DNA from: Perilla frutescens
Lineage: Eukaryota > Streptophyta > Magnoliopsida > Lamiales > Lamiaceae
Direction of reading: 5' to 3'
Assembly: GCA_026008535.1 (NCBI GenBank)
Contig: BRKX01000012.1
Location: forward strand, 24,891,848-24,955,847
DNA: 64,000 bases
Under the pieces are notes generated by a model. That model did not search any database. It saw only the letters and a list, made by a program, of their open reading frames with translations, and was not told the origin of the DNA. Positions 23,387 to 35,839 of this stretch are shown in pieces (the first letter of the stretch is position 1; every line of letters begins with the position of its first letter). The position numbers and the translations under genes are program-made.

Positions 23387-23990
23387 TTAATATTTTGTTT
23401 AACGAAATCCGCTGGCCAAGTTTTATGTTCATCACTCCAATTCAATAAGGTTTATACATTCATCAGACAGATCAGGATCAATGCAGGTCAATCCGTGTTA
23501 ATCCATTAAAAAAAACTACCAAAAAACAGTATCAATTTTAAAATTAAAAATATCACTCAAAATTAAAAAAAACAAATTCTCCTGTGCACCTGGTGCACAG
23601 ACCTAACCTATCAGACGTCCGACCCGCTCCGATCCGACCAGGTACCCGCGACCCGACATATAAATACTTTCATTACTCCATAAAAGTTATAGCTCAAGGT
23701 GGAGGATTGACCCGTAACAGAAGGATCAATCCTCCGATGTGGGATCGTAACACATTAATCCTGATGGAAAATTGCCAATTATTTTCTAAAATGTTGGTGT
23801 CTCGTAAAAAAAAAAAGGTTTTTGCTTGCCATAACTAAACTCTACGCACAAAGAATAGGCCAGCACGAGTCTGTTTTTCTATCGCTACAGCCGACAGTTC
23901 TTTAGCCTCTCAAATTAAGTAAATAAACAGTCAAAAGTTATGATGCCAGAAGAAGAGGGATGTGTATGAACTTGTAACTCCTCGTCTCTT
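23387..23990. other. intergenic and 3' region of the stomatin-like gene
   Basis: No gene recognised on the plus strand. The right part should contain the 3' untranslated region of the minus-strand gene ending at 23991. Confidence 0.45.
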
Positions 23991-24523
23991 TTAATTTTTG
24001 TCCTTGTGGCTTTGTAGGGAGAAAGCAGGTTCGCCTCGACAGTCATATTCATCACGTTCAGCTGTTGGGAAACTCCCCTCACCAGATTCCAAAGACGAAG
24101 CATCACTTCTACTACCGTCTTCTGTTTCAGCTTTGGAACTCGAAATCTTAGCAAGCCCATCGCCAAGCTTATTTCCTTTACCTATCATGGTCTGATAAAT
24201 AGCAATGGATTGGGCAATCATACTGGCAGGGTCCGATGAACTGGAGGGTAGTAAAATAGTCGTCCCCTGGATAAATGATATCAAAAGAATGAACTCAATA
24301 AAATATTTTTTAAAATTTTTTTTTTTACTCTATGCAGGCACTATTACATGACACTGAGCTAGATCTGTGATTTTACCTCCTTTGCAATCTGATTAAAGGC
24401 TTGAATATATTGCTCGGCAACTCTTAAACTTGCTGCCTGCAAACCAAATGCATCATGGTCCTCAATGCATATCATGCATACCAGAATACCTTCTTACAAT
24501 CCACATAATGTGTGTGTGTGTAA

Positions 24524-24555
<32 letters not shown>

Positions 24556-27500
24556 CTTTCAAAATTGCAGTATCTTCAATTATGACTTCGAAGATCAATG
24601 GCTGTTTAAGATTGGTCGTTAAAGAAAAGAACCTCACCTCCAGACCCCCATCTTCCTTGAGGGCTTTTGATACCATAGCAATCCCTTTTGCAGTTGCTTG
24701 TGCTCTAGCAAGGATAGCTTCTGCTTCTCCTGATATAGCAAGAAAAAAATGGATATGCATAATTAAAGGATCCAATTGCTAGATCTGAAATGAAAACTGG
24801 AAGCAGAAAACATCAATAATTTCATCAACTAATTGTAAGTTAATATTCATGAAATCCTTTTACATGGTTGGAGATCTTAGTGCACAAAGGACCACTAAGG
24901 GTCAAGCTTAATTTCATCTCAAGTTCAACTGTTTGGGCATAGAGTATCAATTAACCATTGGAAGAACACTAACAACAAATGCAAATGAGATAACTAACCT
25001 TGAGCTCGGTTGACCTGGTCCATCTTTGCAGCTTCTGATTCAAGGATCACTGAGTTTTTCTTCCCATCTGCGATATTAATGTTCGACTGCCTTTCTCCTG
25101 TGTACGGCCATACATTGATCTCATGAATAAAAAGAAGCCTGAATAAGCATTGTCTTGAAATTCTAAGGTACATGCTAACATGCAGTAGCATGCAATGTAT
25201 TCAATCTTGGCCAGATAAGAATAAATACAGTCTTTTACCTCTTAAAAATATTTGTTAGATCTAATCACAATAAAATCCTACAAGGCTTATCATTCATGGC
25301 AAAAAAAAATTGTAAATCAATAAATTCATCTCTGCAGAACTGCCCAGAGCTGCCTACAATATATTGAAAAATAGAATCTTAACAATCTGTTATCTTAAGA
25401 CCCAATCTAAGTAATATCATGATTTATACAGATAACAGACATGCAAATATGAGGCACCAGGCATGAATAAGGTGTGCTCAGATCTTGCTATGTCAGTCAT
25501 ATGAGCAGACACTATGTTACTGGGGATACAAGATTAGCTCTAATGGCCACAGCAATTGTAAAACTTGAGCTCTCTTCAGTTTACAACAACTTACCTTCAG
25601 ATTCTAAAACCTGAGCTCTCCTTTTGCGCTCTGCTTCAGCTTGCATCTCCATTGCAGCCCTTACTCCTCTCGGAGGAGATATATCCCCTATTTTGGTAAA
25701 AGGAATTCCCCAAAACAAATAAGATTCGGAAAAAACACGAAGGATACGTTTCACTGAAACCATCAAATATTTCTTCTAGTAAAATCTACTAACTTATTTC
25801 ATAACGAAGGCATTGTAACCCCCAGTCTTTCGCAGCTTCATTGATGGAAATCTTCACCACACACGTAGAAAAGTTAGTCATTGTCTTCATAATGGTACAA
25901 GCTGAATATGCAAATATCTACCATGCAAAATGAATATGCCAAAAAGAAATAATCAAGAGATTCAAAAAATTCACATGCTTGTTCATTATAATCACATGTT
26001 CATATGATTTTTTTTCCTGTGCTGCAAATATAAGTAGATAAGGAATTGAATACTGGCAACAACCAATGTTGCAATATAGATATAAGATGATATCATTAAT
26101 CGAGATACAATGTAATGCTCAGCATATTAAGATGTAGAATTGGAACTATTAAGCTACCTTGTATATCATTATATGTTTATTAAATGGCGCTAACAATATA
26201 TTTTTGAAAATTCCCTCTAAATATACAAAGTTTATTCATAATATCAATATGTAGAGTTCATGGCTGTACAAACAAGTAGCAACTTTGACAACACATTGTC
26301 AGAACAAACAGTTCCTGTTCAATGTAATTTTCACAAGTAAAGATACTCTATGATACAGCCAGGGAACAAAAAAGAAAACTGAATATAAACAATTACAAAG
26401 GACAGGAAAGCCGAAAATTCTCATATTAAACAAAAGAATCAGATAATAAAGACCATATATCAAATACTCACCACTATCTTCTCATTGAGTGTGTCCCTTT
26501 CCTCAAAAGTTTTGTCAAGAGTGATCTTACCAAGCTCACTTCGCATGGTAGTCTGTGCAAGCTGAATCACAGCATACAATGGATTCTCAACTCCATATGA
26601 TGCCAACTTTGGGTCCACTATCTACATATTTAAAAGAAAACAAAAAAAAAAAAGGAAAGAAAATGTGAACAATTCATAAGTTCATTCATAGTTATTCATA
26701 AACATGCCGAACCACAAAACATAGAAGTGATAGAACCAAATGCCTACATGCCTTGACATAGAGGACTCCGTCAATTTGAATGCTGACATTGTCCTTGGTG
26801 ATAGCAGACTGGTCAGGAATAGGAATTGCTTCTTCTTTCAGTGAATGTACATAAGCAATTCTATCAACAAACGGAATCAGTAAGTGGATTCCAGGAGTCA
26901 AAGTCTTCACATACTTCCCAAATCTCTCAATAACATATGCCTTTTTCTCTGGCACTATACGGACTCCCCAATTTATGGGTGCTAGGGTCTCATACCTTCA
27001 CCAAAAGTCACATAATCCATAATCAGATTGTCTAAAACTTTCGAGAGAGTATTACATTATCATTCCAATATATAGGGATGCAGTTATAGCCTAAACTTCA
27101 TAGAAGTTTTATTGCAATTACTCTGTTACTCATTCTTCATTATATAATTAACATTTCAATATATTTATCTAAAACTTTTTTTTTTCATTGTTTTGAACAA
27201 CTTATCTATATTCTACAGATTTGGCTGATTCTCGTCGTGTAGCAATTAGAATTAACGATGAGAATAAAAATTGTATAACATGATAAAAGAATTGAAAGCT
27301 AAATGCATCAATTGTTTGTGAATAATGAACATTTAGGAGTTATTATTCATCAGCAGCAATAAACCAAATAACGTGCACATTTAACAGGTAACAAGAAAAA
27401 GGAGTAAGAAATGATAGATCAACTAAATTAATGTGATGGGATTATTATTTCTAATTACCAACCAACATACGAGCGACAAACAAAATATGATTTATGTCGG

Positions 27501-27909
27501 ATGAATAAAACACAATTAAAAGATAATACAAATTTAAGACAGAGTAAAATGGGAAATGTCACAGAAATATCTATTGATGAGCAGATACCAACAACTGGAT
27601 AGAAAATGCACATCGAATGAAAAAAAATGCAGTAAAATCATTTACAGCATGAATTAAAGAAGAATGAACTATAAAAGAGAGAAAATGATAAGAATTACAA
27701 AAATGCTATTAGGGATACCTGGTGCTGGGGTCACGCGGGTGACGGAAGTGGCGGACGGTGGCAAAATACGGGGAGGGGAGCTGATACGGTGGATTGAGAA
27801 GCGGCGGAGGAGCGGTGGAGATTCGACGGCAACTGATCGCCGATTGAGCGGCAATGAGATTTCTCACCGTGCGAAGCTTATTGAGAGAATTGGATTTGAA
27901 GATATTCAT
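23991..27909 (-). CDS. SLP2-like: mitochondrial stomatin-like protein 2 (SPFH/Band 7), nine exons
   Basis: Exons: 27909-27719, 26995-26752, 26621-26472, 25851-25794, 25687-25595, 25097-24999, 24729-24638, 24436-24377, 24266-23991; total 1263 nt, 420 residues. Phases join cleanly. Residues 1-63 are basic and Ser/Arg-rich with no acidic residues near the start, as in a mitochondrial presequence. The SPFH/Band 7 core follows: NWGVRIVPEKKAYVIERFGK, the YVK-IVDPKLASYGVENP segment, TTMRSELGKITLDKTFEERD, and WGLQCLRYEIRDISPP. After it comes an alanine/glutamate-rich coiled coil (AAMEMQAEAERKRRAQV) and a Ser/Glu-rich tail. Plant stomatin-like proteins sit in the inner mitochondrial membrane and are linked to respiratory supercomplex organisation. 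The first in-frame ATG is at 27909. Intron 2 uses a GC donor. Confidence 0.93.
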
Positions 27910-28051
27910 TCTCAAAATATGAGGGAAAGAATTGAAAGTCTGAGTGGAATAATTTGGGGAAAATCAGAAACTGTGTTAATTGGCAAAGCCCTAGTTAAAC
28001 CCAAACGACCTGAAAACCGCACTTGTCGACCAAGAATAAACAACAGGATTT

Positions 28052-28168
28052 GAGAGAGAGAGAGAGAGAGAGTTCGCTATATATACCGCTGAAAATATAA
28101 ATTAGTTTGTTAGAGAAAAAAATATATATATATATATATATAATATATATATATAATATATATGTATG
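28052..28168. repeat. (GA)n and (TA)n microsatellites upstream of the stomatin-like gene
   Basis: GA at 28052-28072 and TA-rich at 28121-28168. The GA run reads as CT on the gene strand, in the probable 5' leader or promoter. Confidence 0.9.
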
Positions 28169-28796
28169 TTTTGATACAGTAGTTGAACTTTCATTCTCGA
28201 TTTATATTGAAAAAATGATCAAGTTCAATAATCGATATATTGAAGATCAACATGTTTAGAGACGAAATAAGGATCACGATGGGAATTAGTTTTTAAGGAA
28301 GTTGATTTTTGACTGATTTTTAATTTAAAAATGAGGGATGATTTGATTTGTATTGAATAATTAGATTGAGCAAATTCTTACGTACAATGGTCATATATAA
28401 ACTTTACAATATATGTGAATATTTATTTGAAGTGATATTTTTTATTATTAGAAATGATACTATTTTTAATCAAAAAATGTAATAAAGATTATGAAATTGC
28501 TAGCAATTTTTTTTAGTAGTACAGATAAAAAATATTTTTCAGTATTAAAATTGATATATTTTTTTATCTTATATACAATTTATATAAAATTTGATGTACA
28601 CAAGAACAATCCGATGAATTAAATGTTTAGAAGTTAGAACTTAAGTTTTGTGTGTATAAAGTAAGTGTGCAGTATTTATATCTCAAATTAATCTATTTAT
28701 CTATCTATCAATACATATGTTAAAGTAAAATCGCAAAAATAAAATTATAAATAAAAAAAATATTAGTGAAAAGATAATTTAATAGAGTAAATTATT
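28169..28796. other. AT-rich intergenic, nothing recognised
   Basis: No frame or repeat that I can support. Confidence 0.5.
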
Positions 28797-28800
28797 TTGG

Positions 28801-28990
28801 CTGACGATATTGAGACGCTATGCCCTTGGTATAGTGGTTGTACACTATTCTTTGTGTTCAAACGGTATTGGGTTCGATACTTAGGTTCAACCAATTTATA
28901 TTTTTTTATCCGTTATTCAAATTTTATTTTTATTTTATACTCTTTTTTTTCAGCTCATATCTCTCTTATTCACGTTTCTTCTTTTATTTC
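28801..28990 (+). mobile_element. probable tRNA-derived SINE
   Basis: An A-box-like TGGTATAGTGG (28827-28837) is followed 33 bp later by a B-box GGTTCGATAC (28871-28880), the spacing of an RNA polymerase III promoter. No cloverleaf can be formed, so it is not a tRNA gene. T-rich sequence follows. The 3' limit is a guess. Confidence 0.45.
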
Positions 28991-29705
28991 ATTTTAACAT
29001 TTAGACCATTAATTTTTATTTATCCAATAATGATTGTCTTTTTTAATTTTTTTATTAAATATTTTATCTTATCAATAGTTGAATAAGATTAATCGTAATA
29101 TTAAATAGACAAATGTTCCAATCCAACAATGATTCTATAAATTGTCATATTCTACAATTGAATTATTTCAACATGATATATTTTACATAAATTTAATTTT
29201 ATATAATTAATATTCACTATTCACCATATTATGGTGACAGTTTGCTCACGTGTGGTTAAAATATTAATATTCACTATTCACCATATTCAATATAACCTTG
29301 GAATCAATAATAAGGATGCTATAAATAATCAAATAATTCAATATCACCATTTTTTATACGCTTGTTTCACATACTTACGTATGTATTGTAAATATATATC
29401 CAACCATGATTGAGTTTTGCTTTTAATTTTTTTTAATTATGATAAAATAAAATAATATTGAGTATCGCGCAAGAGACATACTAGTTAATTAATTAATAAA
29501 TTATAGATTTCTAGTCACGAAAATGTTATTTGGACAGGAAAAACTACTTTTTTAAAGCGTACTATCTTACTTCTAGATATAGTAAGATTACTATATGTTT
29601 GTGTATATTTCTAGATATTATATTTGAAATATAATTTAATTCTGCAAAATTATATTCAATAACTAAAAAAATATTAAAACTAAATGATAGCTAGCTAATA
29701 ACTTG
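28991..29705. other. AT-rich intergenic, nothing recognised
   Basis: Low-complexity AT sequence up to the hAT target duplication. Confidence 0.5.
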
Positions 29706-29722
29706 GCAGCACTCAGTGGCGA

Positions 29723-29844
29723 CCCTGAGGGCGTGCGAGAGGTGCGCAGCACAGAGGCCTCAAAAGTTTAGGGGCACCATTTTCCCTGAGGGCGTGCGAG
29801 AGGTGCGCGGCACAGAGGCCTCAAAAGTTTAGGGGCACCATTTT
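29723..29844. repeat. tandem duplication of 61 bp at the hAT left end
   Basis: Two units (29723-29783, 29784-29844) differing at one base (GCGCAGCA against GCGCGGCA). Confidence 0.9.
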
Positions 29845-30057
29845 TATAAATTTTTAGTACTAGTAACTATATTAACATATGTTAGTTTATAAAAAAAATT
29901 AGTCTTTTAGTTTATAAAAATTAATTCAAACCTTTTAAAAAATAATAGGAAAGACCAGTTCAATATTTGACTCAATATTTTATAAATAATATTAGGCCTA
30001 ACCCAATCAATATCTGTGAAAATCTTAAGAATATTCTAAAGCATAGAGAGCATAGTT

Positions 30058-30277
30058 TTGCGGTATCTTTTAACAAATGAATATAAAACTGTAAATATAT
30101 TGGCTTACTTGAAGATGTTGAATAGTTGTCCCAATGCATACATTGTTTATAGAATTTTATTGATCATATTTGTTACAGTTGCATCTGCAAAGTTGCTATT
30201 TATTTATTTATTTATTAAAATCTTACTCGTGATCAACCATGTCACAAGAAAGATTGAATGGGCTTGCTTTGATATCC
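30058..30277 (+). pseudogene. hAT transposase C-terminal (dimerisation) fragment
   Basis: The frame reads SCPNAYIVYRILL and then FVTVASAK, matching the hATC dimerisation block (normally PVTVASAERSFSKLK). After a frameshift the other frame reads STMSQERLNGLALIS, the following family block. It is cut off by the LTR starting at 30278. The N-terminal domains (BED finger, catalytic core) are absent, so this is a decayed non-autonomous element. Confidence 0.75.
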
Positions 30278-32195
30278 TGTAACACCCCAGATTTTTGGAT
30301 AAGGTTTAAGATAATTGTTAATGTTAATTAATCAGTTAAGGAAGAAATTTAAATAAGCTAATTAAGGACTGGATGTCAGTCACGACTTTAAGAGTCAGTT
30401 TTCGTGAAAATCGTCTTTTCAGAAAATATGATTTTAATTCTTTTATGGCCATTCGTGGTCTCGTTAGAAAGGTTTTAACTCAAGGAGTATGCCGGTATTT
30501 TCGGATTTTAAATCTGAAGTCATTTGAGTTCCCGGTGATGAAAAATGTATTTAAAAGGCGAATGAATAGTAACTTTTGCGTGTGTTCGTGTTTTGAGAAA
30601 TTTATGAAATCCTCCTCGTTGATCCGAGTCTAGTTCTGTCAGGCCCCTCTTATGGGAAATGACTCAAGGATTCCGTTGGCGTTCACGGATATCCATTCAG
30701 AGGTCTATTGAACGCTCGGGAGCAAAATCTGTCAGTCTGAGTGAATAGTAAAAAGTAATTCCAGAAAGGGAATCTTTGCTCGTCTTTCTTCTGACAACCC
30801 CGTCTTCTTCATGAATCAAGTTGGTTCACTAGTATTCGAGCCAACGAGTCTCCCGGTATTTTTAGATTTCGTGTATGAAGTCATTTGGACCTCGACATCG
30901 AATAAAGCAGCTTTTAACCGAATCCGGGGTAACTTTCGCAGTATTTCCGCACTGCAATGGCTTCCAAGGGAAGCCAAAGCTTCTCCTATATATAAGGGAT
31001 CACCCATTTGCATTCATTTGTTCATTTACCATCCATTTCACTTCTAAATCGAGAGAGTGAGAAGCTTTGAAAGCCGAGAAAGTTCTGTCGAAGTAAAAAT
31101 CGTTCTTCGTGAGTGTTCTGCAAGACGATGAGAGGAGTGACGTGGAAGGGATGCAATGAAGGAATGTGCTAGGGGCGCCGTTGGGTCGTAGCAGGCGGCT
31201 CTGCCACCGTTGCGACTCGACGAGACGCCGAGCTAACCACCTTCCTTCGACGCACCTAACCCCGTCCTTTCTTGTTTGTCGGTCTCGACTCCATTTCTTT
31301 TCCGTCTTTTAAAATTCCACATTTACTTTTCATTCTTCGCGTTCTTCATTATTGCTCGTTTACCTTCCGTATAAGTTGTATTTCGATTCTTATTGAAGTT
31401 CCAAGTTAATAACGTTTACGTTATATTTCTCGCTTTATTCCTATCATTATTATTCTTGAGATTAGCCTCGTTCATTCCGTTGAATTCCGTTTAAGCAATA
31501 TTTAAGAGATTTCATCGTTAATCTAATTATTAAGGAGGATTATCGTGTTTATGCCGTTATAATGCCAAAATTCTTTTTAAATTAAAGCATGTTGTTGCAT
31601 GTTAATTTTAAGCATGTTGTTTTTAAGAAATTTTGGTAAAGTGTTCTTCGTGTTCGTTGAAAGAATCAACGAACACGAAGAACCCAGTTGAAGATCGCCC
31701 AGAACTGGGCGAAAGAGAGAGAAAGGGAGAGAGCCCCGCGGGGGGTGCGCCGCCGCACCCAAACCCCCCTCGGCCCTCACAACCCGCCGGCGCTAGGGGT
31801 GTCCACCGGTGCCCATGTGCGCTGCGGCGCCCCCCCTTCTCCGTGTTGTTTTCTGCCGTTTTTCTTCCGGCTATTTTCGTACCCTCTTCCCGAGTTTTTC
31901 GAGCTTTTCAAATCGTGTTATTTCCAATCTATTTTCAAGTTTAAATTTTAGAGAAGCATTCAAGTATTTCCAATTTATTTCGATTAAGCTATTCAAGTTA
32001 TTTTCCGTCTAAAATTTAAGAAATCAAGTCGAGATGCTCTTTAAATGAAGCAAATTCTTCTCAAAACCCTATAAAGTCGTAAAGTCGTGCTATCCATGTT
32101 TAAGTCCTAGCTAAGGGTGGTTAGTTGAGTATTATTTAATTTCATGTTGTTAGTTAGAAATCTCGAGTAGGCCGCTAAGTCGATAATTCGACTTT
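30278..32195 (+). mobile_element. gypsy-type LTR, left part (interrupted by the MULE)
   Basis: Begins TGTAACACCCCAGATTTTTG, the start of many plant gypsy LTRs, directly after the hAT fragment. A TATA box (CTATATATAAG at about 30987-30996) suggests U3 ends near 31020. The downstream part is a GC-richer leader. It continues at 61981 after the MULE. No PBS, gag or pol was found, so it is probably a solo LTR of about 2.7 kb. Confidence 0.6.
31643..31683. repeat. perfect hairpin, 18-bp stem and 5-nt loop
   Basis: GTTCTTCGTGTTCGTTGA (31643-31660), loop AAGAA, and its exact complement (31666-31683). It lies within the transcribed part of the LTR. No T-run follows, so it is not a classical terminator. 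Confidence 0.9.
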
Positions 32196-32499
32196 GGGTG
32201 GAAACTTTTTTTAGCCACTTAGAAGAAAAAAAAAATTTTAGCCACCAAACTTTAAACATTATTATTTTAGCCACTTGGGACCAAAATGCCCTTTCCCCCA
32301 TTTTATTAAAAGAAAAAAATATATATATTATCATTCCCTCCCCCATCTACTATCTCTCACTTGAGGCAAAAAAATTTGCATTTTGAAGATTTGAGGCAAA
32401 AAGTTTTTGAAGATTTGAAGGTAATTCTTAATCTTGTTTCTGTAATACTAGCATGGTGTTTTATGAAATCGCAGAAAAAAAATCAATTTTGTTCATACT

Positions 32500-32815
32500 T
32501 GCGCGCCGGGGTGTTCTTTGGTACACTCTGGCCCCGACGCGCAGAGGCGCGCGCATGGAGAGGCCTGCGCGCAAGGGCGCGTGCGTGGAGCAGCCCGCTC
32601 GCACGGGGGCTCGCACGGAGCGGAGCGCGCGCCCGGGCGCGCGCGGACGGGTGCGCGGAGTGGCCCGCGCGCACGGGCTCGCGTGCGGCCCCCGACGGCC
32701 TGTGCACGCCGTGCGCGCGCGCGGATTGGCCACGCTCGTGCCCCGCGCGCACACGGCCTGTGCGCGGAGCCGTGCACGCACGCACACCCGCACGCGCAGA
32801 GGTCAGGGCTGCCCC
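32500..32815. repeat. GC/CpG-rich minisatellite island A
   Basis: About 300 bp of roughly 30-bp degenerate units of the form GGAGnGGCCCGCGCGCACGG in an otherwise AT-rich element. It lies in the 5' leader of the transposase gene. Long Arg/Ala frames in all six readings are compositional. Confidence 0.85.
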
Positions 32816-32889
32816 TGTTGTAATTTTTTTTTAATGTTCAATTGTTTGATTTAGTATGAATATATAATATTTGTATTTTTTTTGTACAG

Positions 32890-33102
32890 ATGAGTGAAAC
32901 ATATATTTTATTGCATCATGGAGGTTTTTGGCGGGATCATATATATCATAATGGAATTGAAGAGTATGTACGTATCCCCTCGGGAGGGTTAATTTATTCA
33001 CAATTGATTGATGACATTGCAGAAATTGTTGGTGAAGATCGAAATATGTATAGGTATCTTATCTCAAGTGAAGAAACCGAACTCTTGGTTTTGACAGAGT
33101 TG
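32890..33102 (+). pseudogene. MULE transposase, N-terminal exon
   Basis: Starts with ATG and reads SETYILLHHGGFW with IPSGGLIYSQLIDDIAEIVG, the conserved start of plant MURA-like proteins. It is cut off after LLVLTEL by the LTR of the Sirevirus-like element. The protein resumes in the same strand near 45755. Confidence 0.75.
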
Positions 33103-33677
33103 TGATCAAAGTTGTATCTAAAGTTGAGACAACTTTGTATATGCAGCGGAATTTAGAAACACACAATGGATTAAAAAATTTCACGAGATTATATTTCTAT
33201 AATCCCGCAAAATGCCTCAGGGCGAAATATTCACTATATGAATTTGTGAATTACAAAAATACTACAAGTAAACTCTTACTAAACTTAAGATACTTTATCA
33301 GTTCCTTCACAGAAGGTCGTAACTAAAGTTGTCTTAACTAATACTTGTAGGAAACTAATATCTCTATAAACAGATCTGATTTATATCTCTGGATTCATGT
33401 CTCAAGCTCTATACAAATGATCCCTATTTATACAAAACTAATTACTTGGTCTCTACTCCAAATAACAACTTGATCTCTCTATGATCTTCCTCCTTGACTT
33501 GCGCCGCACACCCACAACTTCCTCAACAAACATTATCTTGACTCCATCAATCTTTGAACTGGTCAACCACAACAGATTTCCTAGGATATCTTAACTGACT
33601 ATCTTCCTGCACAAGCAAATAAAGAAAGACAAAACATAACAATATCCAAACTAATAACAAATCAACCGGTTTCAACA
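33103..33677 (-). mobile_element. 3' LTR of the Sirevirus-like element
   Basis: On the minus strand it begins TGTTGAAACCGGTTG after a polypurine tract AAAAAGAGGGAGAT (33678-33691) and ends TTTGATCA(CA) at the junction with the MULE exon. Confidence 0.7.
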
Positions 33678-34058
33678 ATCTCCCTCTTTTTGTCTTTCTT
33701 CCCAAAACAAACTTCAAGTATGCAGCATAACAAAACTCCCCCTAAACATATACTTAGAATATACTAAGCAAAAACAAAAACACTACAGAAATCAAACCCA
33801 GACTTAGACAACAATTACTCCCCCTGTCATGCAAACTTTAATCACACTAGACATAAACATAAAAACCATCAGATTAGAGTAATAATCCCAAAAAGATCTT
33901 TATCAAAAGATCCATAGTTAAGTCTGCATCTGCATCCAAGCATAGTTGTTTAAAACACAAAATAAAGAGAGAAATTGTTTTGAAATTGTTTAGATAAACA
34001 CCAACATAAAAACTGCAACAGACTGTAGCCCTTCTTCATTCTTCCTTTTTCTTTTCTT

Positions 34059-35839
34059 CTACTCCTCCTCCTCTTGCTCATCAGTTTCCTCTTCTTCACT
34101 TGCTGCTGCCCTTCTTCTGCCTCTGCTACTGCCTTCTCCACCAGTATCTCCCCCTTTTTGGGAAGAAAAAAGGCGCTGAAATACTTTTCTTTGCTTGGCA
34201 AAGATCTCTATTTGGGCAGTGTAGAGCTCAATTTGTTCCTGCAAAACAAACACAGGAATAGAGCAAAGATGATCGGAAGATGGAGGAGCAGTTTCAGCAG
34301 CATCACTCCATGGAAGATCATGAGTCCTGGAATCAGCTAGAAAGGCTTTCTGAACAGTCTAGAGAGGAAGTCTGGAGGTCAGAACATCTTTCATTATTGC
34401 CTTAAACCCTTGGTCCAACAGTATGTTATAAATGAGAGAGGGGACCACCAATTTCTTGTTGGACTTTGTCATGGCAATCTCGGCAATCGAATTGAAAATA
34501 TGTTGCCCTAGATTCACCTTTTCCCCCATATACACCTTATATAATAAGCAAACATGCTCGAATGGCACCATTGTTGAGTTAGAAGTAGGAATCCAGTTTG
34601 ACACAGAAACTTTGTGAAGTGTAGAAAACAGTGATGTGAGAATTGAAGCAAGCCTATTTGGCTTCTTGTTGGCCACTCACAACTCAGCTTGGCCTCCAGT
34701 TAACACATTGGCCATCTTAGCCTCCAACTCCTCGTCAACCTCCTCATCATCTTCAACAACATTAGGTATTCCCAAAAATTTGTTAATCCTAGCCGGAGTA
34801 ACTGTGAATACCTTCCCACGTACAAAAACTTTTCCATATTGCTTAGAGGCTTGATTTCCGAAATCATGTGTCAAATTAGTATAGAAATATCTAACTACTT
34901 CAGCAACATAGGGCCTAGCATAAGTAACACTCCCCAACACTTTTCTCCTTTTCAAAAACTCAACCAAATTATATCCAGAAAAATCCTTTAAATCTACCGC
35001 ACGATCATTCAATATTTCCCTATTCTTGAAGAAATCCCAATTACGCTTAGCAAGATCAGAGTAAAACAAGATTGAGTTAGCCTTTGATACCTCTAAGTCA
35101 GATTCTGAGTAGGCTTCCTCCTCAGCTGGGACAACACTGCGCTTGGCTTTCTTCACAACTTTCCCACGAGCTTTCGAAAGAGATGAGAAAGACATCTTTC
35201 TCTTTCCCTTCTTTGAAGCAGCAGTCTCCACTTCAACGTCTTCGCTTATCTCAGAGTCCGACTTATGCATAGATGGTGTCCGCTCGCCTGAATCACTCTC
35301 CGACACTGCCTCACTCTCCTCCTCTGGTTCACTGTTGATTTCAATGGGCTCCACCGGAGTTCTCGAGGAGCTGCCGGTCACATGAAGACGCTTGGACCAT
35401 CTAGTCAGAGGAATCTTCTTGGTTTTGGTCAATTTCTTCTTAGGCGGCGTATGTGTTGGAGTAGACTTCTCAGGCACCTCCTCCTGAGCTTCGTGTTCGA
35501 CCTCAGAAAATGGGACTTCGATCGGACCGCCATCGTATGAACTCTCTTCGTATGAAGGAAAAGAGGGTCGATTTGTTCCTCGGTGAGGATTGAAGTGTCG
35601 AGGACCAGAGTGTCAAGAGTCGACATTATTACTCCGTCGGGGGCAAGAATTATTGCCTGAGACGAGGAGAGCGTCGGAGATGAGGCTGGTAAGGCAAGAG
35701 ATTGTGACTGAATATCTGAGCAACTAGTGATTTCTAGAGAAATCTCCATAGAGGCGTTCCCTCTGGAAGGAGATAGAAGTATTTTTGGCCGGAGAAGTGG
35801 AGTGGAATCTGGCGACAAAAAGTGAAAAGGGTTTGGCAA
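34059..35839 (-). pseudogene. envelope-position ORF of the Sirevirus-like element
   Basis: Three overlapping open stretches on the minus strand (35839-35429, 35477-34677, 34676-34059) separated by a frameshift near 35530 and a TGA at 34677. The order is a Ser/Pro/Thr-rich N-part, a charged Glu/Ser and Lys-rich linker, a globular part with RNWDFFKNRE and VRYFYTNLTHDFGN, and a C-terminal coiled and acidic tail (EEEETDEQEEEE). This resembles the putative plant transposon protein domain found after pol in Sireviruses and Athila. It lies downstream of RNase H where an envelope-like gene would be. Function unknown. Confidence 0.6.

Noticed and set aside
28821..28880. tRNA gene
   Set aside because: A and B boxes are present but no acceptor stem or anticodon arm can be formed.
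31666..31700. Hairpin as a transcription terminator
   Set aside because: Bacterial-type terminators do not apply to a plant nuclear region and there is no T-run.
32461..32854. Several Arg/Ala-rich frames over 100 codons on both strands
   Set aside because: They lie on the GC-rich island where all six frames stay open because stop codons are AT-rich; no domain or start context supports them.
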